A stretch of 64,000 bases of DNA from Plazaster borealis. Lineage: Eukaryota > Echinodermata > Asteroidea > Forcipulatida > Labidiasteridae. How positions within the stretch are numbered: the stretch's first letter is position 1; each line of letters begins with the position of its first letter. Shown here piece by piece: positions 30,966 to 41,479 of this stretch. The stretch lies in the NCBI GenBank assembly GCA_021014325.1, contig JAJGQC010000611.1, positions 62,001-126,000 of the forward strand, read 5' to 3'. The position numbers and the translations under genes are program-made. The notes beneath the pieces are model-generated. The model made no database searches and was not told the origin of the DNA. It saw only the letters and a list, made by a program, of their open reading frames with translations.

Positions 30966-31844
30966 CTACTAACGCTTTTCCAATGGACGGTGAGCTGGCA
31001 TGGTATGCTGAAAGTCGATACTGCTTTAATAGAGTGCCTTTGAAGTTGCAAACGATCCAAATATAAAACATATCATACAAGTTCCTGGTTCTTTAGATCC
31101 TTAAGACAGTTTTAAGGTGTTTATATTGTTGTTTGGTAAAACTACTCGCCTTTATACTCCTTAAACAAAAAGCATTTTGAAAGCAAATCACGGTCCGGAT
31201 TCCAATGTGTGGTTTCACGCGATGGATGCGCGCACAAAATAGTTTTTGTAATGATGAGAGTAGTAGTGGGTCGACCAATACAAGTCACGGGACTTTGTGT
31301 CAGTCGTGTGCATTTTGTTGAGAGTTTGACAATTACGCTCATTGTAGGTCTAACATTTTTAATATTACTGCAATAGCCTGACCTTACAAATTTAATAATA
31401 CTAGCCCCCCATTGTTATTTGTCTAAGGCTAGTGGATTGACTCAATAATCACTAGCCCCATAAATAGTGCCAATACGCTGGATATATTAAGTGGCCACAA
31501 ATGTTTTGAGCTTAGTTTAGGACCTTTATGCTGTGTTTCTTTCTTACAGCAGTGCTTGCCTCAGACACCTGATTGATTTTTGATTGATTGATTATTTATT
31601 CATACATCTGGTGGCCAAAAGCCAAATTACATGTATGTTACAATTAAAAGGACAATATAAAAATATAACAGAAATTGCACATAAAATGTTATTAATTAAA
31701 AAACCCATCAACAATTGGCTATGAAGAGAAATTCATTCGTTTAAAATATCAATAAAAAAGGGGATGGGGCTGTTTTTGAAACGAGTAGTTCTGATAGGAA
31801 TTTGTGAGATTTTTTTACAATTTCTGAGACACCTACCATGGCTT

Positions 31845-33594
31845 TCAAGCCTTGTAGGGGTAACAGAGAACTAGTGCGGGCATTTCTACCCAGGTTTTCT
31901 GCAAATTTTTACAATTTGCCAGTCTTCTTTCTGCAAGTGTGTCCAGATTACAAAGTTTAAGTTCATCAGTATAGGAATTTAAGTTGCGACCAAGAATTAT
32001 CTTACAAGCCCTCTTTTGGATGGATTCAATATCATTAGATTGTTTGCAGGTAAGACTAGAGTGCCATACAACGTCAGCATATTCAAGGATGGGTCTTACA
32101 TAGCCACAATATACAATTTTAAGTTCATTAGTATTGAAACCAAACCTTTTGAGAGTCCTCAACAAAAATAGTTTTTGTTGGCCTTTTCTAATATTTGTTT
32201 AACCTGAACATTCCATTTGAGGTCGCTTTGCAGCCATAGACCAAGAACCTTTGCTTCTGAGACATATAAAAGTGACTCTGTACCAATCTTTAGGTTATTA
32301 TGCAGTGGAGGCGTTTTGTTGAAGCAAACTTGGATAGCCTGGCATTTGGAGGGATTTAACTTTAAAAGGTTCTCATCAGACCGCTGCTTAAACTTGTCCA
32401 GGTCGTTCTGCATAGAACCTCCCATGTGTAGCCTTGCGGTTCTCTGCAAATGTCAGGTCGTCCACATACTTCCAATAATTCAGTGTCAGCATCTTGAGCA
32501 GCTGATAAGTATTTGAAAACCTATCGGCTCAAGCTTAGATCCCTGAGGAATTCCCCCATGAAGATAAACATAATCAGAAAATGCATTGTTATACCGAACA
32601 CATTGTTGTCTATTGTGAAGAAAGTCACAAATCCAGGAACAATGGCCCCGCGGACTCAATGTTGATCAACTTTTCGATAAGGAGTGTATGATAAACAAGG
32701 TCAAAAGCTTTAGTGAAGTCCGTCAGGACCACTGTTCCAACATTGTGACTTTCTTCAGCTCCCTGAAAAAAGGGTAATGGACAAGATTAATTAAATAATG
32801 GGAAGTTGATATACCTTCTACATTGCCAAATTGACGAATATCTACTTAATCTCTAATATTCATTTTGATCCATTGCGTTATGAAACCTTCAGCTACTTTA
32901 GCAAAAATAGATGTGAGTGAAACTGGTCTAAGTTTATCAATGGTTGGCGGGAACTGTTTTGGAATGGGAACAACAATTGCTTTCTTCCATTGTTCCGGTA
33001 CTATCCCCACACTAAAAGAACTATTAAAAATATCAGTGAGGGGAACACTTAATTCATATGCAAATTCCTTAGCTAACTTAGGAGGAACCTTGTCTGGACC
33101 GCTTGCCTTGGCAGGCTTTATCTTCCTAAGCTCAGCATAGACAACCCATGGGTCCAATCGGGGCACGGGATTGCTGGCTGGTAAAAAAGTTGGCAGCTTT
33201 GAACAGTCTAGGGGCTTAAGTACATCAGACACACTAGAAAAACTGAATTAATTGCGTTAGCTTTACCTTTGGCATCATTTTCATCAATACCTGATATTTC
33301 AATACTAAATTCATTTTTAGGGTAGTTGGTTATTGTTTTTATTTGTTGATGCCACTTTCGTGGATCAGTTTCCTGTAAATTTCTGACACGGTTAGCATAA
33401 AAATGTATTTTTTCCTTTTCAATCTCTCTTTTAACCTTGTTTCTTAGTTTGCACCAATTCTGTCTGTTGTTGGAGGCAAATGCAGCTTGGCGTTCATGAA
33501 TAAGCTTTTTCACATTTGTAGACAGCCAAGGTTTGTCACTGTGATGGGTGCTAATTGTTTTATTGCAGGAAACATAAATTACAAGCAGTGTCAA
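31845..33594 (-). pseudogene. LINE linker and reverse transcriptase, broken
   Basis: The linker has DKPWLSTNVKKLIHERQAAF. RT shows AKASGPDKVPPKLAKEF, LRPVSLTSIFAKVAEGFI, VLTDFTKAFDLVYH, GGIPQGSKLEPIGF, KYVDDLTFAENRKATHG, LKLNPSKCQAI and YVRPILEYADVVWHSS. The catalytic YVDD is present, but the surrounding sequence carries several frameshifts and stops between 32450 and 32845. Confidence 0.85.
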
Positions 33595-34600
33595 TCATCG
33601 TATAAAAGCATCAGTCTTTTCCTGCGGGCCAGAACAACAGAGTACCTCTTTCCAGCTTTGATTTTGTATCCATAAGCCAAAAGCGGGTATACCTGAATCA
33701 AGAAATGAACGGAACTCTTTATTCTTAAAGGTGTTCTTCACTTTACAATGTGCTTTAGGTTTCCATAAAATACATACGTGGTCACTAAAACCAATAGGGG
33801 ATAATGCAGTCAGTTTAATATATTGGCTATTAAATTTATAATTTGTTGACATGAGATCAAGAGTATCTTCACCACGTGTATGAAAGTCAACGATTTGATA
33901 CAGATCATTACCTCCGATAATCGGGAAGATATTCATACGATTAAAGTCCCCTAAAATTACAATGCCAATATCTGGGTATTGAGTTTTTAAAGAGTCAACT
34001 GCTTGTAAAATGTGGTTTTGTAGAGTTTCCTGAAAAGGAGAGTTTGTTGTGATGTAAACTGCACAGATGGCAAGTGATGAAATTCCACGCGGTAGTTTAC
34101 TAGGGCGAACTTTAATCCATAAGCACTCTAATTGTTCAGGAACAATTATGTCAGTTACCTGACTGGCCGGGATTCCTTCCTTAATGTACACAGCAACACC
34201 ACCTCCACGTTTATGGTCATGGCACTTAGAGAAGACATTGTAGCCATTGATGTTTAGCTGGTTATCCGGTATATTGGGCGAGAACCAGGACTCTGTTATA
34301 ACTCCAATGTCGACTTTATGATGGTTAAAAATGATTTCAGCTTCGTCAGACTTGTTCACCAATGATTGAGCATTGGTCATGAAAAACGTTGGTAAATGAA
34401 TAGCTTTAGGCAGGGTCGTATGATCACCATGGCGTTTAACCGCTACAATATTAGAAATTGTTTTCCATCGGACCAAACGAATAGCTTTGGTCTTATCTGA
34501 CTGAATTCTGTCTGAAATCAGAACAGGTATTTGTTGATATCTGGTTCGTCTGTGATTGCCTCCTCTACACCCTCGGCTCCGTTTCAGGATTCTTAAGGAT
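33595..34600 (-). pseudogene. LINE APE-type endonuclease domain
   Basis: The frame is open from about 34600. Motifs include MTNAQSLVNKSDEAEII, GVITESWF, GGGVAVYIKEGIP, VILGDFNRMN (catalytic GDFN) and FSDHVCILWKP (SDH). These are the apurinic-endonuclease-like motifs that nick target DNA in LINEs. It joins the linker frame at 33594 through a frameshift. Confidence 0.85.
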
Positions 34601-34802
34601 TTAACACAATCAAAGGTTGATTTGAGATGTTTTGTTTATATGTACACAAACTTAGCAGATCAGAACGTGTGTACCTGATTCTTGGCACATAGTAGCATTC
34701 ACGATAAGCATTACACTGTGTAGATGACTGTGTTCTTGAGTCCATGTTAAGGTTACACTTTTCCTTGGAGATGGACGGAGGTAAACCATTGCTGAAATTC
34801 GC

Positions 34803-34898
34803 AGGACCTGGGTTTTTCAAGACGTCCATGAAGATTGTAATGTCTGTGGGTGGGTCATGGCCACAAATCAGTAGACAACTCTGGCCATGCTTTGTCCA
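34803..34898 (-). other. 2A-like ribosome-skipping motif at LINE ORF N-terminus
   Basis: On the - strand the open frame contains SCLLICGHDPPTDITIF followed by MDVLKNPGP. The 2A core is D-V/I-E-x-N-P-G-P; here the Glu position is Leu, while NPGP is intact. 2A-like sequences are known at the N-terminus of CR1-type retrotransposon ORFs in echinoderms and other animals. Because of the core substitution the motif may be inactive in this copy. Confidence 0.6.
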
Positions 34899-35009
34899 TT
34901 TTGCAAGAGATCGTTTTGAGGCACAAAAACCGGTACTGCAAAGTGCTTTTGTTGAGTGTCTATTCCGTGATTCAAAAACAAACTACCGGGTGAGTAACTT
35001 TACTTGACA

Positions 35010-36430
35010 ATCAGAAGGTTTCTAAGTGGAGATTTTCCGCTATATTTAAATCATCTCCAATAAAATTGGTATGCAGTTTTCTGAAGGCATGTTGTGAGCA
35101 TGCAAGGAAAACCAATACGTGCATATAAATAATAATAATAATAAAGAGAGATTTTAAAGCGCAAACAGTTGCAGATCGGTTCCGCCTCAAGACACATGGA
35201 TTGGGTGTTTTCCCATGGTAGCCATTTTAAAGTACACTCGAAGTCTCAGCAATCCATTGCAGGTATATTAGATTCTTAAAAATTATCATTGTTCAGCAAG
35301 TAAAATTGGGTCAAAAATTCCACAAGTATTCACAGGATACTCACAAGACTCATCGCAGCGAAGAATCACAAGTAGATTTAAAATGACAAAGATGTTGACG
35401 GATAAAAAAAAATGTGAACCAACAAATAAAAAGGTTGCAGGCAGCCACAAACAGCGCCCTCTCTCTCACTATTTTAGTGACACACACTGACTATGTCAGT
35501 GTGTGTCACTAAATAAAGTGCAGGTGTCTGATGAGTCGAATGAACTTCCTTGTTAACAATTCCAGTATAGATTTTTCAGTCTGTCAAATTTTTCCAGACC
35601 ATTTCTGTGAAATTACCCAAAAATATACACATAATATACATTAATTAAAAAACCCATTGTTATTCTATTTTAAGTGATTTGGCATTTATACGGGGGTCTA
35701 AAAATCAGTATTTTTTATGCAAAGAGCATAAAATCCAAAAGTACTTCAAACTTTGAAAGTGTCTTTGAAACATTAAGGAACAAATTCTGATTTTAGAGGA
35801 CTTTTTTAGCGGGGACAAAATGGCCTAAAAAGTGAGGATAGAAAATCCTTTCAAGGGAAAATGTTTCTCTAGAAGATTCTACCTACGGCTTGGAATACTG
35901 CTGTACAGGTGTGGGGGGGGGGGGTAGAATCAATCCCCACACTGGTGCACTGCTGCTTGACACAATAAGCTCAATTAAAATGTAATTAATGATTATTACT
36001 GTTTCGATTGACCATTAAATGCCCTGGTGATAGGTGGTAGTAGATGGTAGTAGGTGGTAGTTTTGCTTGATGCAGTACTGTAGGTGGACGTGTCGGTTGA
36101 AGAATCAAGAGTACTATTTTCTGGTATTTTCACTTTTTAATAAAAGGGTTGCTAAGACTAAGCCTGAAAGTGTGTACACATGTTTACAGTATGCATGTAT
36201 GGCTTGTCACAAGCTGTTTATACCTCAGTGTCTTGGCCTTTAACTTTAATTTCGAGTGGAAAATGTTTCCTTGTGTAACATCAAGTCGCTTATAGGAGTC
36301 AATCCAAAAGTGCTATGGAATCATCTCACTCTGAAGTAAAAAATAAACAGTTAATGGTGGAGTGGAATTGAATCAAAAAAGGAATTTGTATTTGTGTGAT
36401 TTATTATAATTATTATGTTTTTGTTTGTTT
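35010..36430. other. Intergenic stretch with one perfect hairpin
   Basis: No supported gene. It contains (AAT)n near 35130, a 17-bp-arm hairpin at 35475-35511, a poly-G run near 35915 and a short GGTAGTAG repeat near 36030-36060. Confidence 0.4.
35475..35511. repeat. Perfect hairpin, 17-bp arms and 3-nt loop
   Basis: TAGTGACACACACTGAC (35475-35491), loop TAT, then GTCAGTGTGTGTCACTA (35495-35511). Perfect complementarity over 17 bp. Confidence 0.8.
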
Positions 36431-36479
36431 TACTCTGTAGGCATGTACACTATTGGAATCTCATCATCAAAGAAGACGA

Positions 36480-37252
36480 GAAGTTATTTGAAGTGAACAA
36501 CAAATTAGAAGTGGTCTGAGAGTAAGGTTTGCTGGTAATCACACTTGACCAAGAGAAGAAGTGAGATTAAGAGGCACAGTATGGCACAGTCCGGTTTGGA
36601 CACTGCCTTCCTCTTTACCGTATCGTCCTCACCTTGTCTGTAGTGTCCAGTGTTGCCCAAGACACGCCTAACGCTGACCAGGACTTGCCTTGTGCGTTTG
36701 CTGTATCAATAGACTATTGCAGCTGCTCAGGATAACCAGTCTGACATGCAGCAAGTGGAGTAAGTCTCTGCTGAGATTGATTCCATCAAACACTACATCC
36801 CTCAGGATATCAGGCTCAGACACAAGACATCTTAGGACAAGCATCCAACCCTGAGAAACACCCTCCCTAACCTCAGAACATTAGACCTCACTAATAACAC
36901 CATTGTAGAAATTCAGCCACGCTGGTTCACCTGCAATAAGATCCCAGCATTGGAGGAGCTAATCCTGGACACCAATAACATAACCCTCAGCGAAGAAGAA
37001 ACGTTTAGAGACGTTTCCGAGAAGCTGCGATTGTTGAAGAGGAATTACACAGAGATGCTTTGCAACAATTTAGATACTCTGCAACAAGGAAACTTAACCA
37101 ACCTTGTTGAGATTCGTCTTGATAACAATGAATTGGGCTTACTGACACCAACAACCTTACTGTTCTGTGGGAGTTCCAGACTTGAAAGATTGAGCCTCTT
37201 CAATAGTAGCCTCATAGCAGTTCTACAGGGGACTTTCATGGTAAGATTCTTA
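36480..37252 (+). pseudogene. Leucine-rich-repeat receptor remnant (possibly Toll-like)
   Basis: Three frames together resemble an LRR ectodomain. First, a hydrophobic leader (RIVLTLSVVSSVAQDT) with a Cys-rich cap (LPCAFAVSIDYCSCSG). Then IPSNTTSLRISGSDTRHLRT. Last, from 36841, NTLPNLRTLDLTNNTIVEI, ALEELILDTNNITLS, NLVEIRLDNNELGLLTP and RLERLSLFNSSLIAVLQGTF, ending at CATG|GTAAGA. LxxLxLxxN spacing is clear. Frame changes and stops near 36620, 36735 and 36870 argue for a pseudogene or a poorly assembled exon. TLR ectodomains are a common source of such sequence in echinoderms, but no TIR domain is in view. Confidence 0.6.
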
Positions 37253-37259
37253 ACATGAA

Positions 37260-38170
37260 ATGTAGTGTTTTACCAGCCCAGGTTGTAATAAGATTGGGTG
37301 CAGGGCAAATGCTTGTGCTGGGAGTTGGCAGTTAACGGTTACATGTAGTTCACAAACTGTAAATTCAGTATTGGTTTACCCGGAGACGTAAATTGAGAAA
37401 TTAGAAGCCATTTTGTGTCCAAGAGAATGCATTGGCGAATACAAGGTGCCAGACCAGTCTGCCTATTGGGTTGTGTTGCATTTGGATCGAAAAATGGCGT
37501 CCAGCAACCGTGTGACCAAAGAAAAGTGGTCCCTTTATTCAGACCCTCTCTCAATACACAGCTCTGATTTTACCCAATTGTTCAATCGGTTTTAAACCAA
37601 GCAATATGATAACCAGTTGGGTGAGTTTCCATACAGTGACCAGCCAATGAAGTAAATGTGTGATCTCACTTTTCTTGACCAAATGACATCTTGATCTATC
37701 GTAAACCTTTGAGACAATGAATCATCACTGCTTATTTTGATTGCCGCATTCAAAATAGGCATGTGTTTAAAATGTACAAGATCTCTGACAACACCATGCA
37801 AGTGATGCAATGCTGATTTGTTTACAGATTTAGAAGAGGTAAATAAATAAACTATTGCAACAATGTGTGGCATACGCCGTCTGTGCATTAAATACGAAGA
37901 AATAATATTGATACAAACCTGTAATGGAGTTGTTTTCAGATATAATAACCAATATCATAGCGCAAAAATGGTGCACCAAATGGCTTGAATTGGGCATTCT
38001 TTTTTACAAAATTTCGAACTTCTGAGGGGGGCACATCCTCCTCCAACTCCCCCCTGCGTTGCTACGTGATGGGCGGCACTAACGCGCCGATGTACTTTTT
38101 CTTTCATATTCGCCTCCCCAAAAATAGAGCAAGAGGATTGCAGGTTCCTCCTCATATTCCACTTTTTTGG
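37260..38170. other. Non-coding stretch, nothing recognised
   Basis: No domain-bearing frame. Short frames on both strands have no splice context. Confidence 0.35.
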
Positions 38171-38176
38171 CCCAAG

Positions 38177-38308
38177 CAATGGTCAGTCAAACTCCTGATC
38201 CACCAGCCGGTGATCCTCCCACAGAGGTTGGACATTCTCTTCCAACCAGGGTAGAGTCTTCTGCATCCAGCTCCCCAGGGTCTTCACCAGACATGCCTGG
38301 TAGTGTGG
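38177..38308 (+). CDS. Possible Pro/Ser-rich exon of unknown gene
   Basis: After TTTTTTGGCCCAAG the frame reads MVSQTPDPPAGDPPTEVG and then SSASSSPGSSPDMPGSV, ending at GTGTGG|GTAAAT in phase 1. The composition is typical of a disordered region. No flanking exons were identified. Confidence 0.25.
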
Positions 38309-38329
38309 GTAAATCAGTAGGGGGCACTA

Positions 38330-39700
38330 TTGTGTGTAAATGTTAGTGTTATTGTACCTACCGGTAGGAAAACATGAATAAGTAAGTAGCTCTATAAGTA
38401 ATTGTTCGTAGACCTGAACCACACTACACTCTGGATTTAAATTGTTGGCAATTAAATCAATTACGTCAAGTACTGAAACGAGGCAGCTGCTGACGGGTTG
38501 GAATGGGAGTCGGGCGGACGTAAAGTCATCGCGTGTTGAAGATATTGCGGTCAATATCAACATTATCATCATACAAAGAGTACGTCATTGTTTGTGCACA
38601 AGACCCGTTAAAATGCACCGTAATGTGTCACTATTATTGTTGTTTATAATTCAGAGAATTAAATATTGCAAAATCCCACAGGTAACATGAGTATAACAAT
38701 ACAAATACATACAGTTATAAGATTTTTTTTAAAATACTGATTCACATAAAATTTGTAATTATATGGAGAAGAGGGGGAAAATAATTTAACCCCAAAATTA
38801 CAAAGTTGGGGGATCAAGGAAGGAGTTTATAATGAAATTTTGTTCAAACTACAAAAATAACCCCAAACTTTTACTATTGATAACAAAAAATAAATAAATA
38901 ATCAATATACTTATAATAAATGCAGTTATTATAAATAACTTTGTCTGTCAGTCATGAAATGTCTCTGAAAATTAAATGTCGCAATTTACTGCACAGTACT
39001 ATCTACATGGTTATTTTTGCGCATCACTAACAAGAATGTAAAACGCTGTCTTTGTTAACAAAAGACTTAACCAAATTAAATGTGTGAATTACTCGCTTCA
39101 ATTTAGAAAGACATTTGATAATTATAAATTATAAAAAAAAGTGATTTATTTTGTTTAACTTAATTAAATGTAAAGGGCAATGATAAATTGGCCTATCACT
39201 TACAAATTCATAAAATGTCGAGAAACGAAATACTGTGTTTTTGTTTCTTATAAACGGGAGCCACTGCTGGGAAAATTTAAAAGCGATCGTATTAAACCGT
39301 GCAAAAAGAGCAGCCTCGTTTCAGAAACGTATTGTTTTAATACTTAAACTGTGATGGGGAAATTTAAAAAAACATTATCTCAGTTGCAGTGAATTTAATA
39401 AAATGTTTGTGTTCAGAGATGATTTATTATGGTAGATTTTAAACATGTATATTAGGGGTACATTATTGCTATGAATATTGAGGTGTAATAGCTGATATAA
39501 ACAGTGACGTAACCAGGTATTGGGGGGGGGGCAAGTGGGAGAAAAAGACATAATTTGGGGGTTATATGTATTTAACCATTCTTTCGTACATTTTTAAAAA
39601 TTTCTTTTGGGATTGCAAAGGTTATGCCCGGGGGTTACCCCCCCCCCCCCCCCGGTTACGCCAATGGATATAAAGCACTGTGTTGTCTTAAAGGGGTTAT
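38330..39700. other. AT-rich non-coding stretch
   Basis: No supported gene or named repeat. Poly-G/poly-C runs occur near 39521 and 39640. Confidence 0.4.
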
Positions 39701-39701
39701 A

Positions 39702-39882
39702 AAGGCCTGGTCCCACTGCAGCGATAACGATAACGATAACGATAACGACGCAAAGAGAACGCATTCCATTGGTTGAATGAGCATGTGCGTATTCTGCGTG
39801 GAGCAATTCGACCAATAGAATGCGTTTTCTTTGCGTCGTGATTGTTATCGTTTTCGTTATCGCTGCAGTGGGACCGGGCCTT
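39702..39882. mobile_element. 181-bp foldback MITE with GATAAC repeats in its ends
   Basis: The left arm AAGGCCTGGTCCCACTGCAG, (CGATAA)n and ACGACGCAAAGAGAACGCAT is mirrored by the right arm, similarity about 75 bp per side. The right end reads CTGCAGTGGGACCGGGCCTT. The inner repeats ATAACGATAACG lie within the TIR. No open frame. Confidence 0.85.
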
Positions 39883-40462
39883 AAAGCAAAATAGTTAATT
39901 TTAAACTCTGCTGATGAGGTTAATTCAAGGAGTCGCTGACTTCTACCCTTCCTTGATCAGGAAATGCAATATTTTTAACCTGCTTTACAGCAAATAAGGA
40001 GTGTTTTTCTACGTTTAAAACAGTCTAAATTAAAACTGTTAAAAGTAAATTCATTTTGAGACAATGTGGATCTTATTTTGCTTTAAAAAAAATCACTACT
40101 ATGACATGTAATTCATGTTGACCAATTTAAATGATATTAAAAATAACGGACACATACCTATGTATTTTAAAATTTTAAAATATTTATTTAAATTATTTAA
40201 TTTTAAATTTTAAATGTTAAACTTATGGTTTGTAGTCTTAATAGTCTTTACATTTACTCGTTAAACACATCTTGTATTATGTAATGGGTTGTTTTTTTCT
40301 ACAAATAAACTTTTTTGGGTCAAACACCAACAAACATTTCTTCATTATTTTTTCCTCCCCAGGCTCATGCTAAGGTCATAGAGCGCATCTCATTATTTTT
40401 TATATTTTTTTTACCTATCTATCCTAAGGTTTATATGATAACGTCCAAGCAAATTTTTTCAA

Positions 40463-40551
40463 GCGGCCATGTGGCCCAGCGGGCTAGCTCACAGCTCCCG
40501 GAATTCTGGAGCTGTGAGCTTGGGGGTTCAAATCCAGGTGGGCCCCTTTTT
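40463..40551 (+). repeat. tRNA-like module with extended hairpin and T-run terminator
   Basis: A-box-like TGGCCCAGCGGGCTAGCTC, then an 11-bp perfect stem CTCACAGCTCC/GGAGCTGTGAG with a 9-nt loop, then B box GGTTCAAATCC, then CCCCTTTTT, a typical Pol III stop. The extra-long stem in place of the anticodon arm and the lack of acceptor pairing argue against a working tRNA; a tRNA-derived small RNA or SINE head is more likely. Confidence 0.55.
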
Positions 40552-40686
40552 ACCAGTAAAAAGGAACTTTTTAAAATTTCTTGTAACAATGGGTAGGGCT
40601 TGAACCTGGTACCTGGTAGCCACTCTCTTACCGATTTCTTAAAAATCTAACGGTTTTTGACCTGATGAATATTAGAATGGCCTGAC

Positions 40687-40980
40687 TTAGAAAAATTGGA
40701 GCTTGGATTGGGGAGTAAAATTGCTAAGGGCCGAGGGGTTACCTGGGTTCTGAGACTCACCGGGCAAGGGGCTGGGGGGGGGGGGTTGCTGGGCTGTCAA
40801 GTCAGCCAATGGGCTGGGCTGGGCTGGTTTGACTGAACTTCCTGGTGTGATGGTAGGGGTAGCTTGGCATGGGATGATATGGCTGGGTGGAGGACTTGGG
40901 CTATGAGCTGATGGGTTCGGGTAGGGATATGGACTAGTCATCATGCTGGGGTGTGGCTGGCTGGAGATGGGCATGATCAA
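40687..40980 (-). CDS. Pro/Ser-rich frame of uncertain status
   Basis: A 97-codon - strand frame with SQPHPSMMTSPYPYPNPSAH and later QQPPPPSPLP. The composition could be a disordered protein segment, but the same bases form one arm of a large inverted repeat (see 40780-41470), so a repeat origin is more likely. Confidence 0.15.
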   Translation of the reverse strand: MIMPISSQPHPSMMTSPYPYPNPSAHSPSPPPSHIIPCQATPTITPGSSVKPAQPSPLADLTAQQPPPPSPLPGESQNPGNPSALSNFTPQSKLQFF

Positions 40981-41470
40981 GCTGGGTAGAGGACTGGACC
41001 ATTGGCAAACGTTAATTGGTATATTTTAACCACCATTTATTAAACTTTAAATGCAAAAACAACACCTATATATGTTAATATTTTATTGATTGATTACTGT
41101 TCCTTTAAATCAATTCCACCCTACAGTTACACCACATCAACCTATGCTGTACCCACACAACAAGACTTGTTGTCTTCCCATGAACATGTATGTTCATTTT
41201 GAACTGTTCCTTTAAATAAATTCCACCCTGCAGTAAAATCCAATGAACCTACATAACAATACTTGTTTCTACCCAGCATCCCCCATCCCCGAACCAGGCC
41301 CATTCCTATACCCATCCCATTCATGCCCCATCCCTAGCTATCCTAAGCCGTTCCCGCAGCATGATGATTTATACTGCTAGTCCATCTCCCTCAAATTAAA
41401 CTCCCATCCCTGGCGCCAGTCATCTACCCAGCTAGCTCATACCCATGTCCAACCAGCCACACCCCAGCAA
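40780..41470. repeat. Large imperfect inverted repeat with G-rich and C-rich arms
   Basis: The left arm contains GCTGGGGTGTGGCTGGCTGG near 40944, then GGGCATG and AGCTGGGTAGAGGACTGG. The right arm near 41415-41468 has the complement (CAGTCATCTACCCAGCTAGC ... CCAGCCACACCCCAGC). Between them TGTTCCTTTAAATCAATTCC (41098) recurs as TGTTCCTTTAAATAAATTCC (41206), a 108-bp direct repeat. Confidence 0.65.
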
Positions 41471-41479
41471 AATTAATCC

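Larger units (their letters stand above)
31575..34985 (-). mobile_element. CR1-like LINE with APE endonuclease, decayed RT and 2A-like motif
   Basis: Read on the - strand from about 34985 to a (TTGA/ATCA)n tail at about 31575. Domains in order: N-terminal 2A-like segment (34898-34803), APE-type endonuclease (34476-33595), basic linker (33594-33208), RT fingers (33232-32846), RT palm with YVDD (about 32800-32450) and thumb/C-terminus (32449-31845). Frameshifts separate almost every block, so the copy is inactive. It differs from the LINE at 26571 in sequence and 3' tail, so two families are present. Confidence 0.85.
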
